This document shows positions 15,846 through 24,512 of a stretch of 64,000 nt of DNA, in pieces. Each line of letters opens with the position of its first letter. The first letter of the stretch is position 1. Source of the DNA: JANPPS01 sp965246835 (GTDB taxonomy: Bacteria; Pseudomonadota; Alphaproteobacteria; Acetobacterales; Acetobacteraceae); NCBI GenBank assembly GCA_965246835.1, contig CBDFFQ010000001.1:1922001-1986000 (forward strand), in the 5' to 3' direction. A program made the position numbers and the translations under genes. The notes below the pieces were generated by a model. The model was not told the origin of the DNA and did no database searches. It was given only the letters and a program-made list of their open reading frames with translations.

Positions 15846-15901
15846 AGCATCGCCGGGCCAGATGGTGGTATGAACATGCCGTCCGCGGTTGAGGAGAATG
15901 C

Positions 15902-16804
15902 GTGCAGTCCGCCGAGATCGCGGCCCTGGGGACGGCGCTGTGCGTGGCACTCAGCAACGTGATCGCCACCCCGGCGGCCCGGCATTTCGGCCCGTTCGCG
16001 TTCAATCGCTGGCGGCTCGTGGCTGCCCTTGTCGTTGTGGCCGCGGTTGCGACGTGGCGCTCCGGCTGGCACACGCTGAGCTTGGGTGACCTGACCCGCC
16101 TGGGCCTTTCGGCGCTGATCGGCATCGTTGCGGGGGATAGCGCGATCTATGCCGCGCTGACCCGGCTGGGGCCGCGGCGAACCAGCCTGCTTTATGCGAC
16201 CCACGCCCCCTTTGCCGCGATACTCGGCGCCATTTGGCTCGATGAGCACCTGCCGGTGTTGGCCTGGGGCGGGATTGCGCTGCTTTTGACCGGCATTTGG
16301 CTGGCGATCCTGTTTCGCGCCCCTCCGTCATCCATCGAGGAGACCCGTGTCCATCTGTGGACGGGGACGGGCCTGGCCCTGTGCGGCGCTCTGGGGCAGG
16401 CGGTCGCCGTGCTGATCGTCCGTCCTGTGATGGCAGCGGGCGCCGACCCCTCGGCCGCGGCTTCCGTGCGGATCGCGGTGGCGATCGGCGGGTTGTATGT
16501 GCTTGCGCTATCGCCCTGGTTCCGTGCCGCATCCCCGCCGACGGCCGGCATGGTCATGCGGGCGGCCGGGGCCGGGTGGCTGGGGATGGGCGCCGGCATG
16601 ACGCTGCTGCTGCTCGCGTTGCAATCCGGACCGGTCGGCATCGTGACCACGCTGGCCTCCGCAAGCCCGGTGGTGATCCTGCCGCTCCTGTGGCTCTCCG
16701 AGCGCTATCGACCCGGCGGACCCGCTTCGGCCCGTCATGCCCCGGGCTGGCAGGCATGGGGCGGCGCGGTGCTGGCGGTGGCGGGGGTGGCGCTGCTGTC
16801 TTGA
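15902..16804 (+). CDS. EamA/DMT-superfamily transporter
   Basis: A 300-residue ten-helix membrane protein with two EamA repeats, including the conserved region GDSAIYAALTRLGPRRTSLLYATHAPFAA before the linker. GTG at 15902 gives a start directly before the first helix (AEIAALGTALCVALSNVIATP). Substrate is unknown; relatives export amino acids or small metabolites. It converges on a truncated ABC permease remnant whose far end abuts this gene. Confidence 0.85.
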   Translation: MQSAEIAALGTALCVALSNVIATPAARHFGPFAFNRWRLVAALVVVAAVATWRSGWHTLSLGDLTRLGLSALIGIVAGDSAIYAALTRLGPRRTSLLYATHAPFAAILGAIWLDEHLPVLAWGGIALLLTGIWLAILFRAPPSSIEETRVHLWTGTGLALCGALGQAVAVLIVRPVMAAGADPSAAASVRIAVAIGGLYVLALSPWFRAASPPTAGMVMRAAGAGWLGMGAGMTLLLLALQSGPVGIVTTLASASPVVILPLLWLSERYRPGGPASARHAPGWQAWGGAVLAVAGVALLS

Positions 16805-16825
16805 CCATCACGATCACCCCCGACC

Positions 16826-17133
16826 ATGGCATTGATAATAGTCGCCGACGCCGTGTAGAACACCGCCATCGCCGGGGGCGGCCCGGCATTGGCCTGCTGG
16901 CCCACCTGCCAACGATTGATGGTGTTGAAGAACTTCGCCTGCTCCGCGACGTTGCCCAGGAAGATGTGCGGTGGCGGCAATAGCCGTTTATCCGCCCAGC
17001 CGAGGGCCCAGCACGCCTCCCAGATCGCGGCGAACAGGCCGATGCTGAGCACCGCCCAGCCCACCCGCCCGACCCAGGCAGGCAACGCCGGACGCCGCAC
17101 GGCGATCGGGAGCTGAGTGAGCGCGGCAGACAC
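16826..17133 (-). pseudogene. Truncated NitT/TauT-type ABC permease (N-terminal fragment)
   Basis: About 100 residues match the start of SsuC/TauC-like permeases: a first transmembrane helix (WAVLSIGLFAAIWEACWALGW), then DKRLLPPPHIFLGNVAEQ. Coding sense stops near 16826 and the remaining frame (GGDRDGQDSSATP...) is unrelated, running into the DMT gene. Four to five membrane helices and the EAA loop are missing, so it is non-functional. It follows, 5 bp away, the fused stub that ends in a matching NMT1/THI5-like binding-protein C terminus: the relics of one operon. Confidence 0.75.
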
Positions 17134-17137
17134 GGCG

Positions 17138-17461
17138 CTATGCCGACTTATACTTCAGCTTGCTGTAGATATCACGATTTTCGGCAATGGCGGCTTCCAG
17201 GAAGCTCCAGTCGATGGAACTGCGGTCGGGCTTCGTCTTGATCTGCGCGTTCACGAAGCCCGGCAGAACCAGCAGGCCCGACGCGTCCACGGTACGGGGT
17301 CCGGGACCCGGCCCGGCAACCGGTCCGCTTCCAGCGACGTCGATCGCCGTGATGCGGCCGTCCCGGATCCGGATGTCGCAGGTCGGCGGTTGATGAGGGT
17401 CGGCGCCCGGGAGCAAAACGCGCCCGCCGGTGATCAGGATATCCCCGGCGATCTCCGTCAC
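17138..17461 (-). pseudogene. Chimeric stub: amidohydrolase N terminus fused to ABC binding-protein C terminus
   Basis: The first ~70 residues read as an imidazolonepropionase/cytosine-deaminase-type amidohydrolase start (DILITGGRVLLPGADP, then TVDASGLLVLPGFVNA, just before the metal-binding HxH). The frame then changes family without a stop: SSIDWSFLEAAIAENRDIYSKLKYKSA is typical of the C-terminal end of NMT1/THI5-like nitrate/taurine-type solute-binding proteins. A deletion has joined two neighbouring genes in frame. The HxH and all catalytic residues are absent. It overlaps the racemase gene by ATGA and precedes the permease stub. Confidence 0.75.
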
Positions 17462-18186
17462 GCAGCACCAGGGGGCATGAGGCTGAAAAGCTGGCCCCAG
17501 CCGGGCAGCTTTTCGGTGTGGCCGGTCAGGCCAAGCGCTCCCCAGAGCGCGGTTGCAACGGAGTCATAGACAGGCAATCCCAGAGACGCCTCCCAACCCG
17601 GCACCAGCTTCGCGGCACCGAGGTTCGTGCAGACGATCGCAATGGCGTCCGGACCATCGGCCGCGACGGCACGAACCATGTCGTCCAATTGGTGCGAACC
17701 GACCTCGGCGAAGGAGAAGTTGTTTCGCAATCCCGCATGACGCTCCGCCACGCAGGCGATGCCCTCGGCAGCATAGGTGGCGGCGATACGATCCTGCACA
17801 TCGGTCGTATAGGGCGTAACGAGCCCGAGCCTTCGCACGCCCGTCTGCGCCAAGGCCTCATTCAGCGCCAGGATGCTGGACGTCGCGGGAACTCCAGTCT
17901 CGGCCTGGATGCGGGCGCACAAAGCTCGGTCCGTCCCGAATCCAAGCCAGCTGGCAGAGGTGCCGCTCCAGACGATGGCATCGACTTTGGCGTGGGCGAG
18001 AAGCTCGGCAGCGCGCAGCACGGGCGCCGGGTCGAACTGCGCCAACGCACCCGGCGTCAATGCGATTTCCGTCACGGGGAAGCGGCTGAAATGCACGCTG
18101 ACATCAGGGAGCCCGGCCGCCATGGCCGAGGTCAGCGGCTCCAGCACGGTATTGGAGGATGGGGTCAAGACGCCGATGCGGGTCAT
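17458..18186 (-). CDS. Maleate isomerase / Asp-Glu racemase family enzyme
   Basis: A 242-residue cytosolic protein of the Asp/Glu racemase superfamily, closest in pattern to maleate cis-trans isomerase and arylmalonate decarboxylase. It starts TRIGVLTPSSNTVLEP; active-site candidates are in VDAIVWSGTSASWLGF near residue 75 and AIAIVCTNLGAAKL near residue 195 (the second cysteine). The first position carries Ser/Thr where isomerases have Cys, so a racemase/isomerase mechanism with two cysteines is uncertain. ATG 18186 overlaps the stop of the upstream hydantoin racemase gene by ATGA, indicating coupling. Confidence 0.82.
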   Translation of the reverse strand: MTRIGVLTPSSNTVLEPLTSAMAAGLPDVSVHFSRFPVTEIALTPGALAQFDPAPVLRAAELLAHAKVDAIVWSGTSASWLGFGTDRALCARIQAETGVPATSSILALNEALAQTGVRRLGLVTPYTTDVQDRIAATYAAEGIACVAERHAGLRNNFSFAEVGSHQLDDMVRAVAADGPDAIAIVCTNLGAAKLVPGWEASLGLPVYDSVATALWGALGLTGHTEKLPGWGQLFSLMPPGAA

Positions 18187-18926
18187 GATGGCGCACCGAA
18201 CAGCCGGGTCAGCGCCGGGGAGGCGCCCTGCATCGGTTTGGGCGCGGGGCGGCGGAAGCTGCCCGCGATTGCCTTGCGGGGCCGCAACGCCGCGAGCAGC
18301 TCGGCCTGGCGCACGGCGGCGGCCACACCATCCACGAGCGGCACCGGCACCTGGTCCGCCACCTCCGCCGCCAGTCCCGCGAGCGGCGCGCCGCCGAGGA
18401 TGCACACCTCCGCACCCGACGCGACCGCCTCGGCGCACAGCATGACCAGCCGCGCCGCCTTCTCCTGCGCCACGCCGGCGATGTCGGCGAACGGCTCATC
18501 GAGGCAATGGATGCCGGAGCAGCGCGCCGTGAGGCCGTTTGCGTCCACGGTCTCCTGATACCAGGGGCCGAGCGTGGGGGAGAACGTGACGATCGCGAAG
18601 CGGCGCCCCAGCATGCAGGCAGTCAGCATCGCGGCTTCCGCCATGCCGGTCACGGGCACGGGCAACAGCTCACGCGCGGCGCCCAGGCCCGGGTCCCCGA
18701 ATGCCGCCACCACGACCGCGTCGGCGGCCCCAGCATGCTCCGCCAACAGATCGAGCAGCGCGGCGCCCCCGATCGCCGCTTCGGCCCGAGTCGCGATATA
18801 GGGCACGCCACGCGCCGCCGTCACCGCCGTGATCACCGTGCCCGCCGACGCGTGAACCCGCGCCACGGCGGCGATCCGGTCTGTCACGGCTTGGCTTGTG
18901 TTGGGGTTGGCCAGCAACAGCCTCAT
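18183..18926 (-). CDS. Hydantoin/allantoin racemase (Asp/Glu/hydantoin racemase family)
   Basis: A 247-residue enzyme that likely racemises 5-substituted hydantoins or allantoin. MRLLLANPNTSQAVTDRI is the typical start, with AVVVAAFGDPGLGAARELL and VTGMAEAAML conserved around the first active site and AEVCILGGAPLAGLA around the second. The usual CxGD-type first cysteine is replaced by AFGDPG, which also occurs in many annotated relatives. ATG 18926 is used; the longer frame adds non-conserved residues. It is divergent from the PotABCD-like operon, sharing a ~200-bp promoter region. Confidence 0.85.
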   Translation of the reverse strand: MRLLLANPNTSQAVTDRIAAVARVHASAGTVITAVTAARGVPYIATRAEAAIGGAALLDLLAEHAGAADAVVVAAFGDPGLGAARELLPVPVTGMAEAAMLTACMLGRRFAIVTFSPTLGPWYQETVDANGLTARCSGIHCLDEPFADIAGVAQEKAARLVMLCAEAVASGAEVCILGGAPLAGLAAEVADQVPVPLVDGVAAAVRQAELLAALRPRKAIAGSFRRPAPKPMQGASPALTRLFGAPS

Positions 18927-19125
18927 TCCAAACCTCCGGCGGCGAGCAGGGCGCAACGGTTCATCAAGGTGTTCCCAAATCACAGCGCGTTTGGGCGGCT
19001 GAAGATTCGAATGGAGCAAGTCTCGTACCACCACCACCCGTGCCGGATCGAAACCCGGTTCGTGCCTTCAAAAGGCCGAACACTGATCTTGCCGCTGTAT
19101 GGCGCGTCGATTGCATAGCCCGGGC

Positions 19126-20250
19126 ATGCTCGATCGACCTGCCCTCGAAGCACCTGCCGTCGCGCCGCCAAACGGCCACAGATTGACGATTGACGGGGTG
19201 CAGGTGCGCTACGGAAAGGCAATCGCCGTGGACGGCGTTTCCTTAATCGTCGAGCCCGGGGACATTCTGGCCCTGCTGGGGCCATCGGGCTGCGGCAAGA
19301 CGACGCTGCTCCGGACCGTCGCCGGCTTCATCCGGCCCTCGGCGGGCCGCGTGCTCGTGGATGACCGGGCCATCGACCACCTTCCGCCTGGGAAACGCGG
19401 CGTGGGCATCGTGTTCCAGTCCTATGCCCTATTCCCCCATATGTCGGTGGCGGAGAACGTAGCCTACGGCCTTGAAGCCCGAGGCCGTCCGAAGGCGGAG
19501 ATCGTCGGGCGTGTCGAGGCCGCTCTCGCGGCCGTCCGGATGGACGCCTTCTCAGACCGTAGGCCGCAAGGCCTGTCGGGCGGGCAGCAACAGCGCGTGG
19601 CGCTGGCCCGCGCGTTGGCGATCGAGCCGTCGATATTGCTGCTGGACGAGCCGTTCGCGGCGCTGGACCGTGCGCTCCGGCTCGATCTGCAGCTCGAGAT
19701 CAAACGGCTGCAGCGGCGGTTCGGCATCACGGCGGTGTTGGTGACCCATGACCAGGATGAGGCCATGAGCATGGCGGACCGGATGGCGGTGATGCGCGCC
19801 GGCAGGGTCGAGCAGGTGGACGCACCGGCTGCGGTCTATGACCGGCCGGCAACCGCGTTCGTGGCCGGTTTCGTCGGCGTGACCAACACCCTGCATGGGC
19901 GTATCGCGGCCCGGAATGGATCGGGCTACCAGGTCCATCTCGATGCCGGCGCCACCGTCATGGTCGAGAGTTCGCGTGGCTTCGCGGCCGGGGACCGCGT
20001 GGTCCTGTGCGCCCGGCCGGAGCACCTGGCACTTCGCCCCGCTGAGGACCCCGACCCGGCGGCGTGGCCCGCGACGCTTCGCCAGTCGCTGCCGCTCGGT
20101 CCGTCCCTGGTGCACGACGTGAAGGCGGGCGCCACGGAGATGAAGCTGCATGAGCCGCGCCGGGGTAGCCCGCCCGCACCGGGATTGGTCCGGATCGCCT
20201 TGTCGCCCGACGCCCACCCCGCCCTTTTTCCCGCAGGAGATGCGCCATGA
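19126..20250 (+). CDS. ABC transporter ATP-binding subunit (PotA/PotG type)
   Basis: A ~374-residue ATPase energising the import system encoded next. Walker A GPSGCGKTT, Q-loop FQSYALFPHMSV, signature LSGGQQQRVALARAL, Walker B ILLLDEPFAALD and switch His in VTHDQDEAM are all intact, followed by a TOBE-type regulatory domain (AFVAGFVGVTNTLHGRI). An in-frame ATG at 19099 would add nine residues; neither start has a clear ribosome site. It overlaps the binding-protein gene by 4 nt. Context suggests uptake of a ureide or related nitrogen compound rather than polyamine. Confidence 0.92.
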   Translation: MLDRPALEAPAVAPPNGHRLTIDGVQVRYGKAIAVDGVSLIVEPGDILALLGPSGCGKTTLLRTVAGFIRPSAGRVLVDDRAIDHLPPGKRGVGIVFQSYALFPHMSVAENVAYGLEARGRPKAEIVGRVEAALAAVRMDAFSDRRPQGLSGGQQQRVALARALAIEPSILLLDEPFAALDRALRLDLQLEIKRLQRRFGITAVLVTHDQDEAMSMADRMAVMRAGRVEQVDAPAAVYDRPATAFVAGFVGVTNTLHGRIAARNGSGYQVHLDAGATVMVESSRGFAAGDRVVLCARPEHLALRPAEDPDPAAWPATLRQSLPLGPSLVHDVKAGATEMKLHEPRRGSPPAPGLVRIALSPDAHPALFPAGDAP

Positions 20251-21266
20251 TCCGCCCGACACGCCGCACCGTGCTTGCCGCCGCCGCCGCCGCCGTTTTC
20301 GTTCGCGGCCGCCCGGCCCGTGCCGCCGGCAGCCTGACGGCAGCCGTGTATCCCGGTGGTTGGGACGAGGCGCTGCGGGCCGTGCTGCAGCCCGTGTTGA
20401 AACGGGATCACCAAATCGACGTGGCGTTCGAACCGCTATTCGCCGTCGATCAGATCGCAAAGGCGCGCGCGGCCCGCGGCACCGCCCCGTTCGACGTGTT
20501 CGTGCTGGACCCGGGCCCCCGCGTGTCGGGCATCGACCTTTCCCTGTTCGAGCCATTCGATGCCACCCGGCTCCAGAACCGCGCACAGCTGCCGGCCGGC
20601 TATGCGGACCAATACGGTGCGGGCGTGGCGGCGCAGGTGGTGGGCATCGCCTATAACCCGAAGAAACTGCCCAAGCCCGCGGGATGGCGCGACCTATTTC
20701 GCCCGGAATACGCCGCCCGCCTCGGCCTGACCGGGTTCGGGACCACCTTCGGCACGATCTCCTTGATCGAGATGGCAAAGTCCGTCGGCGGGTCGGACAC
20801 GGATATCGAGCCGTTGTTCACCGAATTGCGCAAGGTGCTGCCGCTGGTCGCGGCGGTGGCGCAGCCGGCGGCGATGCCCGGGCTGTTCCAGCAGGGACAG
20901 ATCGATGTGATGTACACCAACACCTACACCGTCAGCCTGCTGAAATCGCGCGGCGTGGATATCGCGTTCGCCGTGCCGGAAACGGGCGCCGCCGCGTTCG
21001 GCACCACCATGCACATCGCCAAGGGTGCCAAGAACATCGACCAGGCCTACCAATACATCGACACTATGATCTCCGCCCCCGTGCAGGAGGGATTGGCGAA
21101 GGAGCCGTATTACTTCGTCCCGGTGAACACCGGGGTCACGCCGGGTGCCGATGTTCCGATGCGGTCGGTGGCGGATATCGGCAATTTCGTCACGCATGAC
21201 TGGGCCAAGATCAACCCGCAGCGGGCGCGCTGGATCGACCGGTTCAACCGGGAGATGGCGAAATAG
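20247..21266 (+). CDS. ABC transporter extracellular solute-binding protein (PotD-like)
   Basis: A 339-residue periplasmic binding protein with a Tat-like signal peptide (RPTRRTVLAAAAAAVFV, cleavage near ARAAG). The mature part has the spermidine/putrescine-type fold, e.g. VAAQVVGIAYNPKKLPKPAGWRDLF and GQIDVMYTNTYTVSLLKSRGV. The aspartates that hold polyamines in PotD are not evident, so the ligand is probably different. It is translationally coupled to the ATPase (ATGA overlap) and followed by the permease after 1 bp. Confidence 0.9.
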   Translation: MIRPTRRTVLAAAAAAVFVRGRPARAAGSLTAAVYPGGWDEALRAVLQPVLKRDHQIDVAFEPLFAVDQIAKARAARGTAPFDVFVLDPGPRVSGIDLSLFEPFDATRLQNRAQLPAGYADQYGAGVAAQVVGIAYNPKKLPKPAGWRDLFRPEYAARLGLTGFGTTFGTISLIEMAKSVGGSDTDIEPLFTELRKVLPLVAAVAQPAAMPGLFQQGQIDVMYTNTYTVSLLKSRGVDIAFAVPETGAAAFGTTMHIAKGAKNIDQAYQYIDTMISAPVQEGLAKEPYYFVPVNTGVTPGADVPMRSVADIGNFVTHDWAKINPQRARWIDRFNREMAK

Positions 21267-21267
21267 G

Positions 21268-22098
21268 ATGGGGCCACGCGCCGCATGGCAGCTCGCGCTG
21301 CCGCTCGCCCTGGCGCAGATGCTGTTCTTCCTGGCACCCCTGCTGATCCTGGCGGCCACCTCGTTTGCAAATGACGAGACCCTGGCGGCGCTCAGCACCC
21401 GGGCCTGGAGCGAGGCGCTGGGTGACGGCTTCCAGCTTCGCGCCCTGTGGAACACCATGCGGCTGGGTGGGCTGACGGTCGCGGCAACCATGGTGCTGGC
21501 GGTGCCCTTGGCGCTGCTGCACCTGGCGGCCGGGCCGCGTCTCCGCCGCCTGATCCTGCTGGCGGCCGTGCTGCCGCTGCTGACGTCCGTGGTGGTCCGC
21601 ACCTTCGCCTGGATTGCCATCCTGGGCCGGGAAGGCGTCATCAACACGCTGTTGCTTTCCACTGGGCTATCGGCGGCCCCTGTCGCGTTGCTGCAGACGG
21701 AGCCGGGGCTGATCCTGGCCCTTACACAGATCGAGATGCCGCTGATGCTGCTGCCTTTGATCGCCGCCATGGCCCGGATCGACCCGGCGCTGCTCGATGC
21801 ATCCTCCGCCCTCGGTGCCACGCTGTTCCGCACCCTGCGCCGGGTGGTGCTGCCCTTGGCGCTGCCGGGATTGCTGGCCGGGACCACGCTGGTGTTCGCG
21901 TCGGCCACCACGGCGTTCATCTCGCAATCGGTGATCGGCGGCGGGCGGCTCGCGTATCTGCCTTCGCTGGTCTGGCAACAGGCGATGATCGTGTTCGACT
22001 GGCCGCTGGCGGCCGCCCTCGCCCTCACGTTGATGGGCAGCGTGCTGATCGCCACGGCGGCGCTGTCGGCTGTTGGGCGGCGGGCCGCGCATGTCTAG
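21268..22098 (+). CDS. ABC transporter permease (PotB type)
   Basis: A 276-residue inner-membrane permease with six helices. The EAA-loop equivalent ASSALGATLFRTLRRVVLPLALPGLLAG (about residues 175-200) docks to the ATPase. ATG 21268 follows the binding-protein stop by one base; the longer open frame upstream overlaps that gene and is not coding. It overlaps the second permease by 8 bp. Confidence 0.92.
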   Translation: MGPRAAWQLALPLALAQMLFFLAPLLILAATSFANDETLAALSTRAWSEALGDGFQLRALWNTMRLGGLTVAATMVLAVPLALLHLAAGPRLRRLILLAAVLPLLTSVVVRTFAWIAILGREGVINTLLLSTGLSAAPVALLQTEPGLILALTQIEMPLMLLPLIAAMARIDPALLDASSALGATLFRTLRRVVLPLALPGLLAGTTLVFASATTAFISQSVIGGGRLAYLPSLVWQQAMIVFDWPLAAALALTLMGSVLIATAALSAVGRRAAHV

Positions 22099-22909
22099 GC
22101 TGGCACCAATCGACCGGCCCCTCGCGGCCTTGATCCTGCTGCTGGCGGGGATCGCGCTGCTGGTGCTGATCGGGCCGGTGGTCATCGTGCTGCTGACGTC
22201 GTTCACCACGTCGCAAGCGCTGCGCTTCCCACCTACCGGACTGACGTTGCGCTGGTATGCCGATTTGTTCGATGGGGTGCGATCCGCGCAAATCCATCGG
22301 GCGGCCGGCAACAGCCTGCTGGTCGCCGCCACCGTGGCCCTCGTGTCCGGCGTCCTCGCCACGGCCGCGGCCCTCGGGATCGCGCGTAGCAGGGCCACCT
22401 GGGCGCGGGTGGCCGAGGGCGCGTTCCTGGCGCCTCTGGTGCTACCCGGTATCGCTTACGGTCTGGCGGCGCTGATGTTCTTCTCCTGGCTGGGCATCCC
22501 GTCGTCGTTCTGGCTGCTGGTGGCCGGGCACGCGATGATCGCGACGCCGTTCGCGCTCCGCACCGTGGGCGCCAGCGCCGCGGGGCTCGACCCGGCATTG
22601 CTGGACGCATCCGCCGCACTCGGCGCGTCATCGTGGCGGACCATGCGGCGCGTGGTGCTGCCGCTGATCATGCCCGGCGTCGCGGCAGGCGCGTTCCTGG
22701 CGTTCGTGTCTTCGCTCGACAACGTGCCGGTGTCATTGTTCCTCTCCTCGGCAAAGACAGACATGCTGCCGATCCGGATGTGGGGGATGATGGAAACGTC
22801 GCTCGATGTGCGCGTCGCGGCCGTCTCGGGCATTCTGGTGGGGGGTGCGTTGGTCTTGCTGTTGATCATGGACCGTGCGGTAGGCCTCGTGCGCCGGATC
22901 TCGGGCTGA
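22091..22909 (+). CDS. ABC transporter permease (PotC type)
   Basis: A 272-residue permease with six helices and the EAA motif DASAALGASSWRTMRRVVLPLIMPGVAAG. It forms the heterodimer with the preceding permease. The ATG at 22091 lies within the end of the upstream gene, and its own TGA overlaps the start of ureidoglycolate lyase (TGATG), placing the lyase in the same operon. This ties the transporter to allantoin/ureide use. Confidence 0.92.
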   Translation: MSRLAPIDRPLAALILLLAGIALLVLIGPVVIVLLTSFTTSQALRFPPTGLTLRWYADLFDGVRSAQIHRAAGNSLLVAATVALVSGVLATAAALGIARSRATWARVAEGAFLAPLVLPGIAYGLAALMFFSWLGIPSSFWLLVAGHAMIATPFALRTVGASAAGLDPALLDASAALGASSWRTMRRVVLPLIMPGVAAGAFLAFVSSLDNVPVSLFLSSAKTDMLPIRMWGMMETSLDVRVAAVSGILVGGALVLLLIMDRAVGLVRRISG

Positions 22910-23361
22910 TGCGCGCCCTCCCGCTCGACGCCGCGGCGTTCGCGCCGTTCGGGGAGGTGCTGACCGTGCCCGACCAGCCAGGGCGCACCTATTTCGAGGG
23001 TGCGTTGGCGAACGGGCGGTCATCGGCCTGGCCCAGCCTGTCATTGAGCCTGCGCGCGCCGTTTAGCCTGCCGCTCAGGATCACCACGATGGAGCGGCAT
23101 GCGTTCTCGTCGCAAAGCTTCGTGCCGCTGGGCGCGGCACGGTGGCTGATCGTGGTCGCGCCGCCTGCCGAAGCGGGTGGGCCGGACATGGGGGGTGCCC
23201 TGGCCTTCGTCGCCGGGCCAGGACAGGGCGTCACTTACCGTGAAGACGTCTGGCATCACGGGCTGACGGTGCTGGACGACGCGGCCCGGTTCGCCGTGTT
23301 CATGTGGCGGGACGGCACCGCCCTCGATGAGGAGTTCGTGGACGTAATACCAGATCTCTGA
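22909..23361 (+). CDS. allA: Ureidoglycolate lyase (AllA family), C terminus altered by IS630
   Basis: Cytosolic enzyme releasing glyoxylate and urea from ureidoglycolate, late in allantoin breakdown. The 150-residue product shows AAAFAPFGEVL near the start, the conserved ITTMERHAFSSQSFVPLG, and GQGVTYREDVWHHGLTVLDD with the active-site histidines. Its last codons lie inside the IS630 element: the original ending DVI-stop has become DVIPDL-stop. The loss is only at the tip, so activity may persist. It is the last gene of the transporter operon before the insertions that separate it from puuE. Confidence 0.88.
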   Translation: MRALPLDAAAFAPFGEVLTVPDQPGRTYFEGALANGRSSAWPSLSLSLRAPFSLPLRITTMERHAFSSQSFVPLGAARWLIVVAPPAEAGGPDMGGALAFVAGPGQGVTYREDVWHHGLTVLDDAARFAVFMWRDGTALDEEFVDVIPDL

Positions 23362-24506
23362 GGTCCTGACTCGGAAGGGGATTCCCGAAACGTCGCGCAT
23401 CTGATTCAAGGTGGTGAACAGAGGGGAGTTCACCATGCCGATCCCACTCCGACCGGATTTCGATGCGACGGCGGTCCGCCTGGAAGCCAAGCGCAGCAAG
23501 GATGGAGCGCAAGCCCGACGTCTTCTGGCTCTGGCAGCGATCTACGAAGGGGCCAGCCGGACGGAGGCGGCGGCGATCGGCAGCGTGACGGTGCAGATCG
23601 TGCGGGACTGGGTGGTGAAGTTCAACGAGCATGGGCCGGCCGGGCTGATCGACCGCAAGCCGCCGGGTCAGCCGTCTCGACTGACGGACGCGCACCGGGC
23701 GGCGCTGGTGCAGGCGATCGAGGATGGGCCAATTCCCAGCATCCACGGCGTGGTCCGCTGGCGGCTGATCGACCTGTGCCAGTGGTTCTGGGACACGTTC
23801 GAGGTGCGGATTGCTAAGCCGACGCTGAGTCGCGAGGTCCGGGCGTTGGGCTATCGCAAGCTCTCGGCCCGTCCGCGCCATCATGCCCAGGCCGAGGGTG
23901 CGATCGAGGCATTTAAAAAAACTTCCCCGCGCGCCTGGCGGAGGTCGCGCGCCGGCTCGGCACCGATACGGCCAACATAGAAATCTGGTTTGGCGACCAG
24001 GCCCGCATCGGCCAGAAGAACAAGATTACCCGGCGGTGGGCCCGTCGGGGCTCGCGCCCCTCGGCACCTCACGACCAGCGCACGGCATCGACCTACATCT
24101 TCGGCGCGATCTGCCCCAGGGACGGCAAGGCGGCGGGCTTGATCCTGCCCTGGTGCAATATCGCCGCGATGGAGCTGTTCCTGCTTGAGCTGACCACTCG
24201 GGTCGCCCCGGGCCGTCACGCCCTGCTCCTGCTCGACCAGGCCGGGTGGCACATCTCCCAGCGACTGAGCGTGCCCTCGAACATCACCATTATGGCCCTG
24301 CCCGCCAAGTGCCCCGAGCTGAACCCGCAGGAGAACGTTTGGGAGTTCATGCGCGACAACTGGCTCTCGAACCGGGTGTTCACGAGCTACGACAACATCG
24401 TCGATCACTGCGCCGACGCCTGGAACAAGCTGGTCGCCCAGCCCTGGCGCATCATGACGCTCGGACTGCGCGACTGGGCACATCAGTGCTGATCAGAGAG
24501 ACTTGG
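23350..24506 (+). mobile_element. IS630-family insertion sequence (complete)
   Basis: A 1157-bp element flanked by TA duplications (23348-23349 and 24507-24508), the IS630/Tc1-mariner hallmark. Ends read CCAGATCTCT on the left and, reversed, CCAAGTCTCT on the right, giving short imperfect terminal repeats. It holds one transposase in two frames joined by a slippery run. It is inserted at the last codon of the ureidoglycolate lyase gene and touches the next IS to its right. Confidence 0.9.
23435..24492 (+). CDS. IS630-family transposase, expressed through -1 frameshift
   Basis: The first frame (23435-23980) encodes the DNA-binding region: helix-turn-helix ASRTEAAAIGSVTVQIVRDWV and linker RLTDAHRAALVQAIEDG. 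At a run of seven A (23915-23921, context TTTAAAAAAACTT) a -1 shift joins the second frame ending at 24492. That frame carries the DDE catalytic triad: IWFGDQARIGQKNK, LLLLDQAGWH and PELNPQENVWEFMR. Programmed frameshifting on A-runs is known in this family. All catalytic residues are intact, so it may be active. Confidence 0.9.
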
Positions 24507-24512
24507 TATAAC

